Shown piece after piece: positions 8,616 through 17,079 of a DNA stretch of 48,382 nucleotides. Source of the stretch: UBA7887 sp964408735. Lineage in GTDB: Bacteria > Pseudomonadota > Alphaproteobacteria > UBA7887. A program made the translations under genes and the position numbers. Every line of letters starts with the position of its first letter. The stretch's first letter is position 1. The notes below the pieces were generated by a model. That model searched no databases. It was not told the origin of the DNA and saw only the letters and a list, made by a program, of their open reading frames with translations. The stretch spans positions 1 to 48,382 of the forward strand of contig CAYPAX010000022.1 of NCBI GenBank assembly GCA_964408735.1, written 5' to 3'.

Positions 8616-9364
8616 GCGTGCATGCCGTGACTGCCGAGGCATTGTCTGGCGACGGCGTTGCGCATGGCTTCTTCAGCCGCCGGGGCGGCGTATCGGAGGG
8701 CCTGTACGCCTCACTCAATTGCGGGCCGGGCTCGAACGACGATGCAGGGCATGTGGCCGAGAACCGGCGCCGTGCCACGGCTGCCCTGGGGCTCGAAGAT
8801 TTGCGCACCTGCTACCAGGTCCACGGCACGCGCGTTGTCGTCGTGGACGACAAAGCCAGCGAGACCCGAGTAGAAGCCGACGGCCTGGTCAGCCGCGCCC
8901 GCGGCATCGCGCTTGGCGTACTCACGGCCGATTGCGCGCCGGTCCTGTTCCGTGATCCCGTGGCCGAGGTGATCGGTGCCACCCACGCGGGCTGGCGCGG
9001 TGCGCTCTCCGGCGTGGTCGAGGAAACCGTCGCGGCAATGGAGTCGCTTGGCGCGGCACGCAATTCGCTGACCGCGGTGGTCGGGCCCTGTATCGCCCAG
9101 GTCTCCTACGAAGTCGGGCCCGACTTTCCCGAGGCCTTCGGAGACAATGATCAGTTCTTCGAAGCCGGTCCCCGCGCCGGGCATTGGCAGTTCGATCTGC
9201 CGGGCTATGTTGTGGCGCGTCTTGCAAGATTGGGCATAGGTGAGGCCGTGGCGTTGGGTCACGATACCTATGACGACGAAGAGCGTTTCTTCAGCTACCG
9301 CCGCAGCTGCCATCGCGGCGAGAAAGATTACGGCCGCTGCCTGTCGGCCATAGGGTTGGTGTGA
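8612..9364 (+). CDS. pgeF: Peptidoglycan editing factor PgeF (laccase-domain, YfiH)
   Basis: A 250-residue cytosolic member of the DUF152/YfiH multicopper-laccase-like family. In E. coli PgeF removes misincorporated amino acids from peptidoglycan precursors, protecting the L-Ala position; homologues also show purine nucleoside activity. Diagnostic metal and active-site segments are present: GVLTADCAPVLF, THAGWRGAL and GPCIAQVSYEVG, with the conserved His, Cys and His ligands. The length is standard. It begins in an ATGA overlap with midA and its TGA overlaps the next frame's GTG start, continuing the lgt operon. Confidence 0.92.
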   Translation: MSVHAVTAEALSGDGVAHGFFSRRGGVSEGLYASLNCGPGSNDDAGHVAENRRRATAALGLEDLRTCYQVHGTRVVVVDDKASETRVEADGLVSRARGIALGVLTADCAPVLFRDPVAEVIGATHAGWRGALSGVVEETVAAMESLGAARNSLTAVVGPCIAQVSYEVGPDFPEAFGDNDQFFEAGPRAGHWQFDLPGYVVARLARLGIGEAVALGHDTYDDEERFFSYRRSCHRGEKDYGRCLSAIGLV

Positions 9365-10266
9365 ATGCCCCATCTGATCATATTCATGATCCTTCTGTTC
9401 ATCGGCCTGGTGGCGAGTTGCGTACTTTCCTGATATACTTACTGTTGGTTGTGTCGCTGCTCGCCTGCCAGTCGCGCCCGCACGTCTTCCGGCCGCCGGA
9501 CCGCGACCAGGGCCTGGCCGTGCTCGACGGCATGGCGGACAAGCTCGGGGTATTCGTGGCGGGTATCGACCAGGCGCCGCCACCGCTCGATGCGGCGGTC
9601 CGCGAGGGCCTGGCGGCGCGCCTCGGCGAGCTCGATATCGCCGCCAGCGCCGGCACCGCGAATCGGCACAGTTATCTGCTCTCCTGCGTGCTCACGGGCT
9701 CGGCGGCCGAGCCTGTGCTGGCCTGGCGGCTGATCGATGCGGAGGGCATGGTCGTGGGGCTGGTCGACCAAGCGCTGCCCGGCGATGTCGCCGCCTGGGC
9801 ACGGGCCGACCCCGGTTTGGCCGAGCGTATCGTCGACGGCGCCGCGCCGCGCTTGGCGGCGATCATTCGCGACAATGCCACGCCGGCGGAGAAGGCACCG
9901 CCACCGGCCATCCCGTCGATCGCCCTGTTGCCGGTGGAAGGCGCGCCGGGTGACGGCGCGACATCGCTTGCCGTTGCCCTGCGGGCAATCCTCGGCGGCG
10001 CCGGCATTCGCGTGTTGCCCGAGGGGGAGGCGGACCTGATGGTGGCCGGCGTGGTCACGGTCAAGCCCGATGAGCGCGGCGATCTGATTTCCCTGACCTG
10101 GACCGTGCTCGACAGCCAGGGCGCCCCTTTCGGAGCGATCGATCAGGCCAACCGCATCCCGAGCGGCAGCCTCGACGGGGCCTGGGGCGAGACGGCCGAG
10201 GCGGTGGCCTATGGTGCCGCCGAGGGCATTCTCGCGGTTTTGCAGGACGCCGCGCGCAAACCGTGA
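9361..10266 (+). CDS. Putative lipoprotein of unknown function
   Basis: No family recognised with confidence. The reading frame opens with GTG 9361, overlapping the pgeF stop, and gives 301 residues. TTG 9418 would instead place a compact signal peptide (RTFLIYLLLVVSLLACQSRP) directly at the N-terminus and follows a GGTGGCGAG stretch. The LLAC lipobox argues for lipidation by Lgt/LspA, and the Gln-Ser after Cys predicts outer-membrane sorting. The mature part has two related alpha/beta segments, the second starting at about IPSIALLPVEGAPGDGATSL, which resembles periplasmic proteins that compute a combined regulatory domain. Being in the lgt operon is suggestive of coordinated envelope function only. 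Confidence 0.72.
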   Translation: MNAPSDHIHDPSVHRPGGELRTFLIYLLLVVSLLACQSRPHVFRPPDRDQGLAVLDGMADKLGVFVAGIDQAPPPLDAAVREGLAARLGELDIAASAGTANRHSYLLSCVLTGSAAEPVLAWRLIDAEGMVVGLVDQALPGDVAAWARADPGLAERIVDGAAPRLAAIIRDNATPAEKAPPPAIPSIALLPVEGAPGDGATSLAVALRAILGGAGIRVLPEGEADLMVAGVVTVKPDERGDLISLTWTVLDSQGAPFGAIDQANRIPSGSLDGAWGETAEAVAYGAAEGILAVLQDAARKP

Positions 10267-10304
10267 TTTACAGGCGTGTGCGGGCTTGCTAAGTTCCGCG
10301 CCCG

Positions 10305-10321
10305 CTCGCCAATGTGGCGAG
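10305..10321 (+). promoter_or_regulatory. Short stem-loop in the prs leader
   Basis: CTCGCC (10305-10310), a five-base loop AATGT, and GGCGAG (10316-10321) form a perfect 6-bp stem about 40 bases before the prs ATG. No T-tract follows, so it is not a classical intrinsic terminator. It may be a leader structure or an end of the upstream transcript. Evidence is only the visible pairing. Confidence 0.3.
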
Positions 10322-10360
10322 GCGATAACGGCACGCGGACGCCGATCGGGACCACCCAGC

Positions 10361-11293
10361 ATGAAAATAGTCGCGGGCAACAGCAATCCGCCCCTTGCCG
10401 AGGCGGTGGCTGCGTTTTGCAATCTACCGCTGGTCAACGCCAGCATTCGCCGCTTCTCGGACCAGGAAGTCTTCGTCGAGATCCACGAGAACGTACGCGG
10501 CGAGGACATGTTCCTTGTCCAGTCCACGTCGTTCCCGGCCAACGACAATCTGATGGAGCTGCTGGTCACGATCGACGCGCTCAAGCGCGCCTCGGCGCGG
10601 CGCATCACTGCCGTGGTGCCCTATTTCGGCTATGCCCGCCAGGACCGCAAGCCGGGGCCAAGAACGCCGATCTCGGCCAAGCTGGTGGCCAATCTGATCA
10701 CCATTGCCGGCGCCGACCGCATGCTGACCATCGACCTGCATGCGGGCCAGATTCAGGGCTTTTTCGACATCCCGGTGGACAACCTGTTTGCCGCGCCGGT
10801 GATGATCGCCGATATCCAGGCGACCTATCCGGGCGACGACCTGGTGGTGGTATCGCCCGATGTCGGCGGCGTGGTGCGGGCCCGTGCCGTTGCCAAGCGC
10901 ATTGACGCCGATCTCGCCATCGTCGATAAGAGGCGCGAACGCGCCGGAGTCTCCGAGGTGATGAACATCATCGGCGACGTGGACGGCCGGCGCTGCATTC
11001 TGGTCGACGATATTGTCGATTCCGCCGGTACCTTGTGCAACGCTGCCGTGGCGCTCAAGGAAGCCGGTGCTACGTCCGTCATTGCTTATGTCACCCACGG
11101 CGTGCTGTCGGGTGGCGCGGTGGCGCGGGTGGCCGCATCGGAGCTGGAGACGATGGTGATTACCGACACCATCCTGGCCACCGAGGCGGTGCGCCTGACC
11201 AGCAATATTCGGGTCATGTCGATGTCTCAGCTCATGGCCGAGGCGATGCGGCGGATCAGTGAGGAAAGCTCGGTTTCGAGCCTGTTCGACTGA
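10361..11293 (+). CDS. prs: Ribose-phosphate pyrophosphokinase
   Basis: Makes PRPP from ribose 5-phosphate and ATP, feeding purine, pyrimidine, NAD, histidine and tryptophan synthesis. The 310-residue class I enzyme has the catalytic DLHAGQIQGFF segment (His127), the flexible KRRERAG loop (190-196) and the PRPP-binding VDDIVDSAGT loop (215-224). ATG 10361 starts MKIVAGNS, the family N-terminus. The frame extends upstream into the lipoprotein gene but that part is not family sequence. Downstream lie rplY, pth and ychF, a conserved order in alphaproteobacteria, with 40 bases to rplY. Confidence 0.97.
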   Translation: MKIVAGNSNPPLAEAVAAFCNLPLVNASIRRFSDQEVFVEIHENVRGEDMFLVQSTSFPANDNLMELLVTIDALKRASARRITAVVPYFGYARQDRKPGPRTPISAKLVANLITIAGADRMLTIDLHAGQIQGFFDIPVDNLFAAPVMIADIQATYPGDDLVVVSPDVGGVVRARAVAKRIDADLAIVDKRRERAGVSEVMNIIGDVDGRRCILVDDIVDSAGTLCNAAVALKEAGATSVIAYVTHGVLSGGAVARVAASELETMVITDTILATEAVRLTSNIRVMSMSQLMAEAMRRISEESSVSSLFD

Positions 11294-11333
11294 GCAGGCC
11301 GAGGCCGCAAGACAAAGTGAAGGAGCTCGAGCG

Positions 11334-12032
11334 ATGGTAGACGTCGTGACCTTGAACGCCGAGGCGCGCAGCACGCGCGGCAAGGGCGGTGCCCGTGCCA
11401 TGCGCCGGACCGGCCGGGTGCCGGGTATTGTCTACGGATCCGGCATGGAGCCGGTGCCGGTCTCTCTGGCGCTTGACGATGTGAATCTCGAATATGGCCG
11501 CGGCGGGTTCTTCAGCCGCCTCTATTCGCTGGCATTGGATGGCGAGACGCTGCGGGTGCTGCCGCGCGAGGTGCAGACCCATCCGGTCAGCGATACGCCA
11601 CTGCATGTCGACTTCCTGCAGCTTGCCGCTGGCGCGCGCATCAATGTCGAGGTCGCGGTGCGCTTCATCAACGAAGAGGAGTCGCCGGGCCTGCGCCGTG
11701 GCGGCGTCATCAACGTCGTTCGCCATACCGTCGAGCTCGAGTGCAATGTGGATGCCATCCCGGAGGCCCTGGTGATCGATCTCGATGGCCTCGAGATCGG
11801 CGACTCGGTGCATATCTCGGCCATCACACTGCCCGACGGTGCCGTGCCCACCATCACCGACCGCGATTTCACCGTGGCAACCGTCGCCGCGCCGACCGTG
11901 GTGCGTGACGAGGCCGCGGCCGAAGCGGCGGCCGCCGAGGAAGAAGAAGGCCTCGAGCTCGAGGGCGAAGGCGCGATCGAGGGCGAGGGCGAGGGCGTCG
12001 AAGGCGAAGAGGCCGACGGCGAAGAGGACTGA
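11334..12032 (+). CDS. rplY: 50S ribosomal protein L25, long CTC form
   Basis: Binds 5S rRNA in the large ribosomal subunit. The 232-residue product has the N-terminal L25 RNA-binding domain (ARSTRGKGGARAMRRTGRVP) and the C-terminal beta domain that marks the general stress protein CTC form, then a Glu/Gly-rich acidic tail of about 30 residues. Such acidic tails are common in alphaproteobacterial L25. ATG 11334 is chosen because AAGGAG lies about 10 bases before it and it gives the family N-terminus; the open frame extends further upstream. It precedes pth by 19 bases. Confidence 0.94.
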   Translation: MVDVVTLNAEARSTRGKGGARAMRRTGRVPGIVYGSGMEPVPVSLALDDVNLEYGRGGFFSRLYSLALDGETLRVLPREVQTHPVSDTPLHVDFLQLAAGARINVEVAVRFINEEESPGLRRGGVINVVRHTVELECNVDAIPEALVIDLDGLEIGDSVHISAITLPDGAVPTITDRDFTVATVAAPTVVRDEAAAEAAAAEEEEGLELEGEGAIEGEGEGVEGEEADGEED

Positions 12033-12051
12033 GCGCCCGCTCCGCCCCGTC

Positions 12052-12675
12052 ATGTTTTTGTTGGCCGGTCTCGGAAATCCGGGACCGGAGCATGCCTGGA
12101 ACCGTCACAATGTCGGCTTCATGGCGCTCGACGCCATCGCGCAGAAATACGATTTCGCACCGTACCGCGCGCGCTTCCACGGTCTCGTCGCCGATGGCCG
12201 CATCGATGGCGAGCGCGTCGTGGCGCTCAAGCCCAGCACCTATATGAACCGCTCGGGCATCGCCGTCGGCGAGGCGGCGCGCTTCTACAAGCTGGGCGGT
12301 GACGATGTGGTCGTGCTGCACGACGAGCTCGACCTTGTACCCGGCAAGATCAGGATCAAGGTTGGCGGCAGCACGGCGGGCCATAACGGCCTGCGCAGCA
12401 TCGATAGCCATTACGGCAAGACCTATCGCCGGGTGCGTATCGGCATCGGTCATCCTGGCGACAAGCGCAAGGTTCATTCCTACGTGCTGAACGATTTCGC
12501 GCGCGACGATCAGGACTGGCTCGATCCGCTCCTGGCTGCCATGGCCGAGGCGGCGCCCCATCTGGCGCGCCATGACGACAGCGGCTTCATGAGCCGGGTT
12601 CAAGTGATCCTCAATCCGCGCCCGCCTCGCCCGCGCCGTGGGGCCGAGGACAGCGAGGAAGAGGATGGGATTTAG
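12052..12675 (+). CDS. pth: Peptidyl-tRNA hydrolase
   Basis: Cleaves the ester of peptidyl-tRNAs that drop off the ribosome, recycling tRNA. The 207-residue protein has the Pth signature at its start (LAGLGNPGPEHAWNRHNVGF), with the catalytic His19, the substrate-binding KPSTYMNRSG and the HDELDL acidic motif. The C-terminal tail is rich in Arg/Pro then Glu. It follows rplY, consistent with the common rplY-pth pairing, and its last 11 bases overlap the ychF start in another frame. Confidence 0.97.
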   Translation: MFLLAGLGNPGPEHAWNRHNVGFMALDAIAQKYDFAPYRARFHGLVADGRIDGERVVALKPSTYMNRSGIAVGEAARFYKLGGDDVVVLHDELDLVPGKIRIKVGGSTAGHNGLRSIDSHYGKTYRRVRIGIGHPGDKRKVHSYVLNDFARDDQDWLDPLLAAMAEAAPHLARHDDSGFMSRVQVILNPRPPRPRRGAEDSEEEDGI

Positions 12676-13762
12676 GTGCGGCATCGTCGGCTTGCCGAAT
12701 GTCGGCAAATCGACGTTGTTCAATGCTCTTGCCGGCAGTGCGGCGGCCGAGGCCGCGAACTATCCGTTCTGCACCATCGAGCCCAATGTCGGGCGCGTAC
12801 CCGTGCCGGATGCGCGGCTTTTTCGTATTGCCGAGATCGCCAAGTCGGCGCGCATCGTGCCCACCCATATCGATTTCGTCGATATCGCGGGCCTGGTCTC
12901 CGGCGCCAGCCGAGGCGAAGGCCTCGGCAATACCTTTCTCTCCCATATCCGCGAAGTGGATGCGATCGTCCATGTGCTGCGCTGCTTCGAGGACGACGAT
13001 ATCAGCCATGTCTCTGGCAGCGTCGATCCGCTGGCCGATGCGGAGGTCGTCGAGACCGAGCTCATGCTGGCCGACCTGCAAAGCCTGGAGAACAGGCGCG
13101 AAGGCCTGGTCAAGCGCGCCCGTGGCGGCGATGCGGAGCCGAAGGCGACCCTGGCCTTGCTCGATCGCGCCATGCCGTTGCTGGCGGACGGCATACCGGC
13201 GCGGGCCCATGCGGTGAGCGAGGGGGAGGAAGCACTATGGCGGCAGATGCACCTGCTTACCGCCAAGCCAGTGCTCTATGTCTGCAATGTCGACGAGGAG
13301 TCCGCTGCCGGCAACGCCCACAGCGCCAAAGTCGAGGCGATGGCTGCCGAACAGGGGGCTGAGGCGGTGGTGATTTCCGCTGCCATCGAATCAGAGATCG
13401 CCCAGCTTGCCGATGCCGCCGAGAAGCAGGATTTTCTCGACAGCCTCGGCCTCGAAGCCTCCGGGCTCGACCGTCTCGTACACGCCGGCTACCGCCTGCT
13501 CGGCCTGATCACCTTCCTCACCGCCGGCCCCAAGGAATCCCGCGCCTGGACTGTCGCCGACGGCGCCAGCGCGGTCGACGCCGCCGGCGCCATTCATACG
13601 GATTTCGCCCGCGGCTTCATCTGTGCCGAGACCATCGCCTATGACGACTATGTGCGCCTCGGCGGCGAGCTCAAGGCCAAGGAGGCCGGCGTGATGCGCC
13701 AGGAGGGGCGCGACTATCGTCTGCACGACGGCGATGTGATCCTTTTCCGCTTCAACGTCTAA
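12665..13762 (+). CDS. ychF: Redox-regulated ATPase YchF
   Basis: A 365-residue Obg-family P-loop protein (eukaryotic OLA1) that prefers ATP over GTP and binds ribosomes; E. coli YchF influences the oxidative stress response and translation initiation at non-AUG codons. The P-loop GLPNVGKST is at residues 9-17. The GTPase NKxD motif is replaced by NVDE, the change that explains adenine preference. The TGS domain occupies roughly the last 85 residues, ending GDVILFRFNV. ATG 12665 is within the pth 3' end, so the genes are overlapping and probably coupled. Confidence 0.96.
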   Translation: MGFRCGIVGLPNVGKSTLFNALAGSAAAEAANYPFCTIEPNVGRVPVPDARLFRIAEIAKSARIVPTHIDFVDIAGLVSGASRGEGLGNTFLSHIREVDAIVHVLRCFEDDDISHVSGSVDPLADAEVVETELMLADLQSLENRREGLVKRARGGDAEPKATLALLDRAMPLLADGIPARAHAVSEGEEALWRQMHLLTAKPVLYVCNVDEESAAGNAHSAKVEAMAAEQGAEAVVISAAIESEIAQLADAAEKQDFLDSLGLEASGLDRLVHAGYRLLGLITFLTAGPKESRAWTVADGASAVDAAGAIHTDFARGFICAETIAYDDYVRLGGELKAKEAGVMRQEGRDYRLHDGDVILFRFNV

Positions 13763-13803
13763 ATTCGCTATAAGATTAGCGGAGATAACGGAGGGACAGG
13801 GCG

Positions 13804-14490
13804 ATGGCCGAGCCTCAAGGCAGCATGGTCGAATTGACGGCCACGGACGAACACAGCTTCCAGGCCTACCATGCCGCGGCTTTCGGCGGCGGCCCGCGCC
13901 GTGGCGGCTTGGTGGTTATCCAGGAGATCTTCGGCGTCAACAGCCACATTCGCGGCGTTGCCGACCGTTATGCGGCCCAGGGTTACGAGGTCTATGCGCC
14001 GGCGCTCTTCGACCGCTTCGAGCGCGGTGTCGAACTGGGCTACGGTGAAGACGACATCGCGGCCGGACTGGCCTTGATGCGCCAGGCAGATCTCACCGAT
14101 GCGGTGCTCGACGTGCAGACCTGCATAAGCGCCTTGCGGCCCCACGGGGCCGTCGGTCTCGTCGGCTATTGCTGGGGCGGCACGGTGAGCTGGGTGAGCG
14201 CCTGCCGTGCCATCGGCGTAGCGGCGGCGGTCTGTTATTACGGCGGCCAGATCGCTCAGAACCTCGATCTCGAGGCGAGTTGCCCGGTGATGATGCATTT
14301 TGGCGACCAGGACGCGGCGATCCCGCTGTCGGACGTGGACGCGGTGCAGGCGGCACAGCCCGGCGTGGACGTTCACCTCTACCAGGCCGGGCACGGCTTC
14401 AATTGCGACCAGCGCGGCTCCTATGACGAGGCGGCAGCGGCGCTGGCCCTCGAACGCAGCCTCGCGTTTTATGCGGAACACATGGGTTAG
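13804..14490 (+). CDS. Dienelactone hydrolase family protein
   Basis: A 228-residue cytosolic alpha/beta hydrolase of the dienelactone hydrolase family. Carboxymethylenebutenolidase opens dienelactone in chlorocatechol degradation, but most chromosomal homologues have unknown substrates. The Cys-Asp-His triad is visible: Cys123 in GYCWGG, Asp170 in GDQDAAIP and His197 in AGHGFNCD, and Glu41 in the QEIFGVN motif is conserved. The ATG is preceded by GGAGGGACAGGG. A TATAAG motif lies in the 41-base gap after ychF and could be the -10 of its own promoter. No ring-cleavage genes are adjacent. Confidence 0.9.
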   Translation: MAEPQGSMVELTATDEHSFQAYHAAAFGGGPRRGGLVVIQEIFGVNSHIRGVADRYAAQGYEVYAPALFDRFERGVELGYGEDDIAAGLALMRQADLTDAVLDVQTCISALRPHGAVGLVGYCWGGTVSWVSACRAIGVAAAVCYYGGQIAQNLDLEASCPVMMHFGDQDAAIPLSDVDAVQAAQPGVDVHLYQAGHGFNCDQRGSYDEAAAALALERSLAFYAEHMG

Positions 14491-14502
14491 GAGTGAGTGA
14501 GC

Positions 14503-14889
14503 ATGCGTGCTTTGGTGATCGGGTTTTGCTTGGTTTTGATGGGTGGTGCAATGACTGTTGCGGGGGAATTGATGATCGAGGATCTGACGGAGGGCAGCGG
14601 CCAGACGGCGACAGCCGGCGACAATGTGCTGGTTCACTACACCGGCTGGCTGACCGACGGGTCCAAGTTCGATTCCAGCCTCGACCGCGGCCAGCCGTTC
14701 AGCTTCCAGCTCGGCGCCGGGCGCGTGATTGCCGGCTGGGACCAGGGCGTTGCCGGCATGAAGGTCGGCGGCTCGCGGCGCCTGACCATCCCGCCTGAGC
14801 TGGCCTATGGCGACCGTGCTGTCGGCGGCGGCCTGATTCCCGCCAACTCGACACTGGTCTTCGAGGTCGAGCTGCTGGGGATCGAATAG
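14503..14889 (+). CDS. FKBP-type peptidyl-prolyl cis-trans isomerase, exported
   Basis: A small FK506-binding-type prolyl isomerase that accelerates folding. The 128-residue product (130 if GTG 14497 is used) begins with a hydrophobic stretch RALVIGFCLVLMGGAMTVAG typical of a cleaved signal peptide, so it should act in the periplasm. A single complete FKBP domain follows, with VHYTGWLTDGSKFDSS, the hydrophobic pocket WDQGVAGM and IPPELAYGDRA, ending at the domain's last strand. It follows dienelactone hydrolase by 12 bases and precedes mtnP by one base, so the three probably share a transcript. Confidence 0.92.
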   Translation: MRALVIGFCLVLMGGAMTVAGELMIEDLTEGSGQTATAGDNVLVHYTGWLTDGSKFDSSLDRGQPFSFQLGAGRVIAGWDQGVAGMKVGGSRRLTIPPELAYGDRAVGGGLIPANSTLVFEVELLGIE

Positions 14890-14890
14890 C

Positions 14891-15769
14891 ATGACGGATG
14901 GGGGGGATGCCGTCGGCATCATCGGCGGCAGTGGCGTCTACGATATAGATGGCCTCGAAAATGCCGAATGGAAGGCGACGGAGACGCCCTTCGGCGCGCC
15001 GTCGGACGAGATGCTGCACGGCACACTCGATGGCCAGCGGCTGGTCTTCCTGCCGCGCCACGGCCGCGGCCACAAGGTGCCGCCGAGCGAGCTCAATTTC
15101 CGTGCCAATATCGATGCCCTGAAGCGCGCCGGCTGCGGCCAGGTGATATCGGTCAGCGCCGTCGGCTCACTGAAAGAGGAGCTGTCGCCGGGCACCTTCG
15201 TCCTCGTCGACCAGTTCATCGACCGCACTTTTGCCAGGGTCAAGAGCTTCTTCTCGGCCGGCATGGTCGGCCATGTCTCCATGGCCCATCCGGTCTGCGG
15301 GCGCCTCGGCGAGCATCTCATGCGCGGCGCGGCGGAGGCCGGCATATCGATGGTCCGCGGCGGCACCTATCTGGTGATGGAGGGGCCGCAGTTCTCTACC
15401 CTGGCCGAATCCGAGCTTTACCGCAGCTGGGGCTGCGATGTCATCGGTATGACCAACATGCCCGAAGCCAAGCTCGCCCGCGAGGCGGAGATGTGCTACG
15501 CGACCGTTGCCATGGTTACCGATTACGACTGCTGGCACCCCCACCACGACGACGTCACGGTCGATGCCATCATTGCCGTGCTATTGGCCAATGCGGACAA
15601 TGCGCGCTCGCTGGTCAAGGCGACCGTGCCTCATGTTCACGGCGATACCGACCGCCCTTGCGCTCGCGGCTGCCAGACGGCACTCGATACGGCGCTGATC
15701 ACCGCGCCCGAGGCGCGCGATCCGGAAATGCTGGCCAAGCTCGACGCGGTTGCCGGGCGAGTACTCTAG
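14891..15769 (+). CDS. mtnP: S-methyl-5'-thioadenosine phosphorylase
   Basis: Phosphorolyses methylthioadenosine, the by-product of polyamine and other SAM-using reactions, to adenine and methylthioribose-1-phosphate for methionine salvage. The 292-residue protein has the N-terminal GIIGGSGVYDI, the phosphate and sugar site RHGRGHKVPPSELNFRANI and EGPQFSTLAESELYRSWG, all diagnostic of the MTAP branch of the PNP/MTAP family. No other methionine-salvage gene is present in the window. It starts one base after the FKBP stop. Confidence 0.93.
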   Translation: MTDGGDAVGIIGGSGVYDIDGLENAEWKATETPFGAPSDEMLHGTLDGQRLVFLPRHGRGHKVPPSELNFRANIDALKRAGCGQVISVSAVGSLKEELSPGTFVLVDQFIDRTFARVKSFFSAGMVGHVSMAHPVCGRLGEHLMRGAAEAGISMVRGGTYLVMEGPQFSTLAESELYRSWGCDVIGMTNMPEAKLAREAEMCYATVAMVTDYDCWHPHHDDVTVDAIIAVLLANADNARSLVKATVPHVHGDTDRPCARGCQTALDTALITAPEARDPEMLAKLDAVAGRVL

Positions 15770-15778
15770 GAGATACCA

Positions 15779-16861
15779 ATGACGATCGGACGACGCGGAC
15801 TTCTCAAGGGCGGCGCCATCGGCGCAGTTGCCGCAGCTTCTGCCTTTCCCAAGCCGGCAATCTCGCAAGGCCGCCGCCGCTGGAAGATGGTCACCTGCTG
15901 GCCGAAGAACTTCCCCGGCCTCGGCATGGCGGCCAACGATATCGGCAACGAGATCACCACCATGAGCGAAGGGCGGCTCGAGGTGAAGGTCTACGGTGCG
16001 GGTGAGATCGTGCCGGCCTTCGAGGTCTTCGACGCGGTGCGCGGCGGTGTTGCCGAGATGGGCCACGCCGCCGATCTCTATTGGCTCGCCAAGCATCCCG
16101 GTTTCGCCTTTACCGGCGGCGTGCCCAACGGCCTCTCCGGCCACGAGCAGATCGCCTGGCTGCTCCACGGCGGCGGCCGGGACTTGTGGGACGAGCTTTA
16201 CGCCGGCTTCGGCATGCGCGTCTTCCTTGCCGGCGTCGCACCGCCCTCGCTGTTCGGCTGGTACCGCGAGCCGATCGGCTCGCTCGCCGATTTCAAGGGC
16301 CTCAAGATCCGCCAGGCCGGCCTGCCCGGCGAGGTCGTCACGCGCATGGGCGGGACCGGAATCAACCTGCCTGCGGGCGAGATCATGCCGGCGCTGCAGT
16401 CGGGCGTCATCGATGCGGCGGAGTGGGGCGGGCCGTGGACCGACCTCGCCTTTGGCTTCTACAAGGTGACGCGCTATGCCTATGGGCCGGGCATCCACGA
16501 ACCGGGGGCGGTCAATGGCCTGATGGTCAATGGGGAGGCCTTCGACGGCCTTTCCGACGACCTCAAGGAGATGGTGCAGGTGACCGCGCACAAGGCGGCG
16601 CTGCGGGTCTACACGGAGGTTTCGGCGCACAACACCACGAGCTACGAAGTGCTCAAGAACGAGCACGGCGTCACCTTCGCCCGCCTGCCCGACGATGTTC
16701 TCGCGGCGTTCATCGAGCACGCCGACGCGGCCGTGCGCGACACCGCGGCCAAGGACCCGCTCGCCCAACGCCTCCACGACAGCATGGCCGCCTACCGCGC
16801 CCGCTCCCACACCATGGCCGACTTCAGCGAGCGCGGCTTCTTGAACGCGCGGCAGGTCTAG
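15779..16861 (+). CDS. TRAP-transporter substrate-binding protein, orphan
   Basis: A 360-residue periplasmic binding protein of the DctP family. The start TIGRRGLLKGGAIGAVAAAS is a twin-arginine-like signal, suggesting Tat export, cleaved near residue 30. Conserved family features include the KIRQAGLPGEV segment carrying the substrate-carboxylate arginine, and AAEWGGPWTDLAFGFYKV, resembling the 2-oxoacid binder TakP more than the C4-dicarboxylate binders. It is expected to deliver an organic acid to a membrane DctQM complex. No DctQ or DctM gene is found on either side, so the partner is elsewhere. It lies 9 bases after mtnP. Confidence 0.88.
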   Translation: MTIGRRGLLKGGAIGAVAAASAFPKPAISQGRRRWKMVTCWPKNFPGLGMAANDIGNEITTMSEGRLEVKVYGAGEIVPAFEVFDAVRGGVAEMGHAADLYWLAKHPGFAFTGGVPNGLSGHEQIAWLLHGGGRDLWDELYAGFGMRVFLAGVAPPSLFGWYREPIGSLADFKGLKIRQAGLPGEVVTRMGGTGINLPAGEIMPALQSGVIDAAEWGGPWTDLAFGFYKVTRYAYGPGIHEPGAVNGLMVNGEAFDGLSDDLKEMVQVTAHKAALRVYTEVSAHNTTSYEVLKNEHGVTFARLPDDVLAAFIEHADAAVRDTAAKDPLAQRLHDSMAAYRARSHTMADFSERGFLNARQV

Positions 16862-16868
16862 AGAGTTT

Positions 16869-17079
16869 TCAGGCTTCGTTGATGCGCTGCTCTTGGCCCG
16901 TGGCGCGTAACGCGATTTCCAGAAAATCGAGGCCTGCCGCAGCCTTCGCCTATCCAGTCACCATTGCCAGTGCCTCGGGTGCTAACCGAGGCATGGCCCG
17001 TTTCGCCGAGCAACTGATCCAGATGGTCGACGTTGAACGGCGCGTCGTCGAAGATAGGGACGCGAACCCGCTCACTCAT
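16869..17079 (-). pseudogene. Small frameshifted open frame after the binding-protein gene
   Basis: ATG at 17079 overlaps the stop of the neighbouring binding-protein gene and begins MSERVRVPIFDDAPFNVDHL. It runs protein-like to about GNGDWI and then becomes an arginine-rich shadow. In the frame shifted by one base the sequence carries on as AKAAAGLDFLEIALRATG and ends at a TGA at 16869-16871. Removing one base near 16950 would give one continuous protein of about 70 residues. I do not recognise it. It could be a degraded gene, a sequencing error, or chance. Confidence 0.35.
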
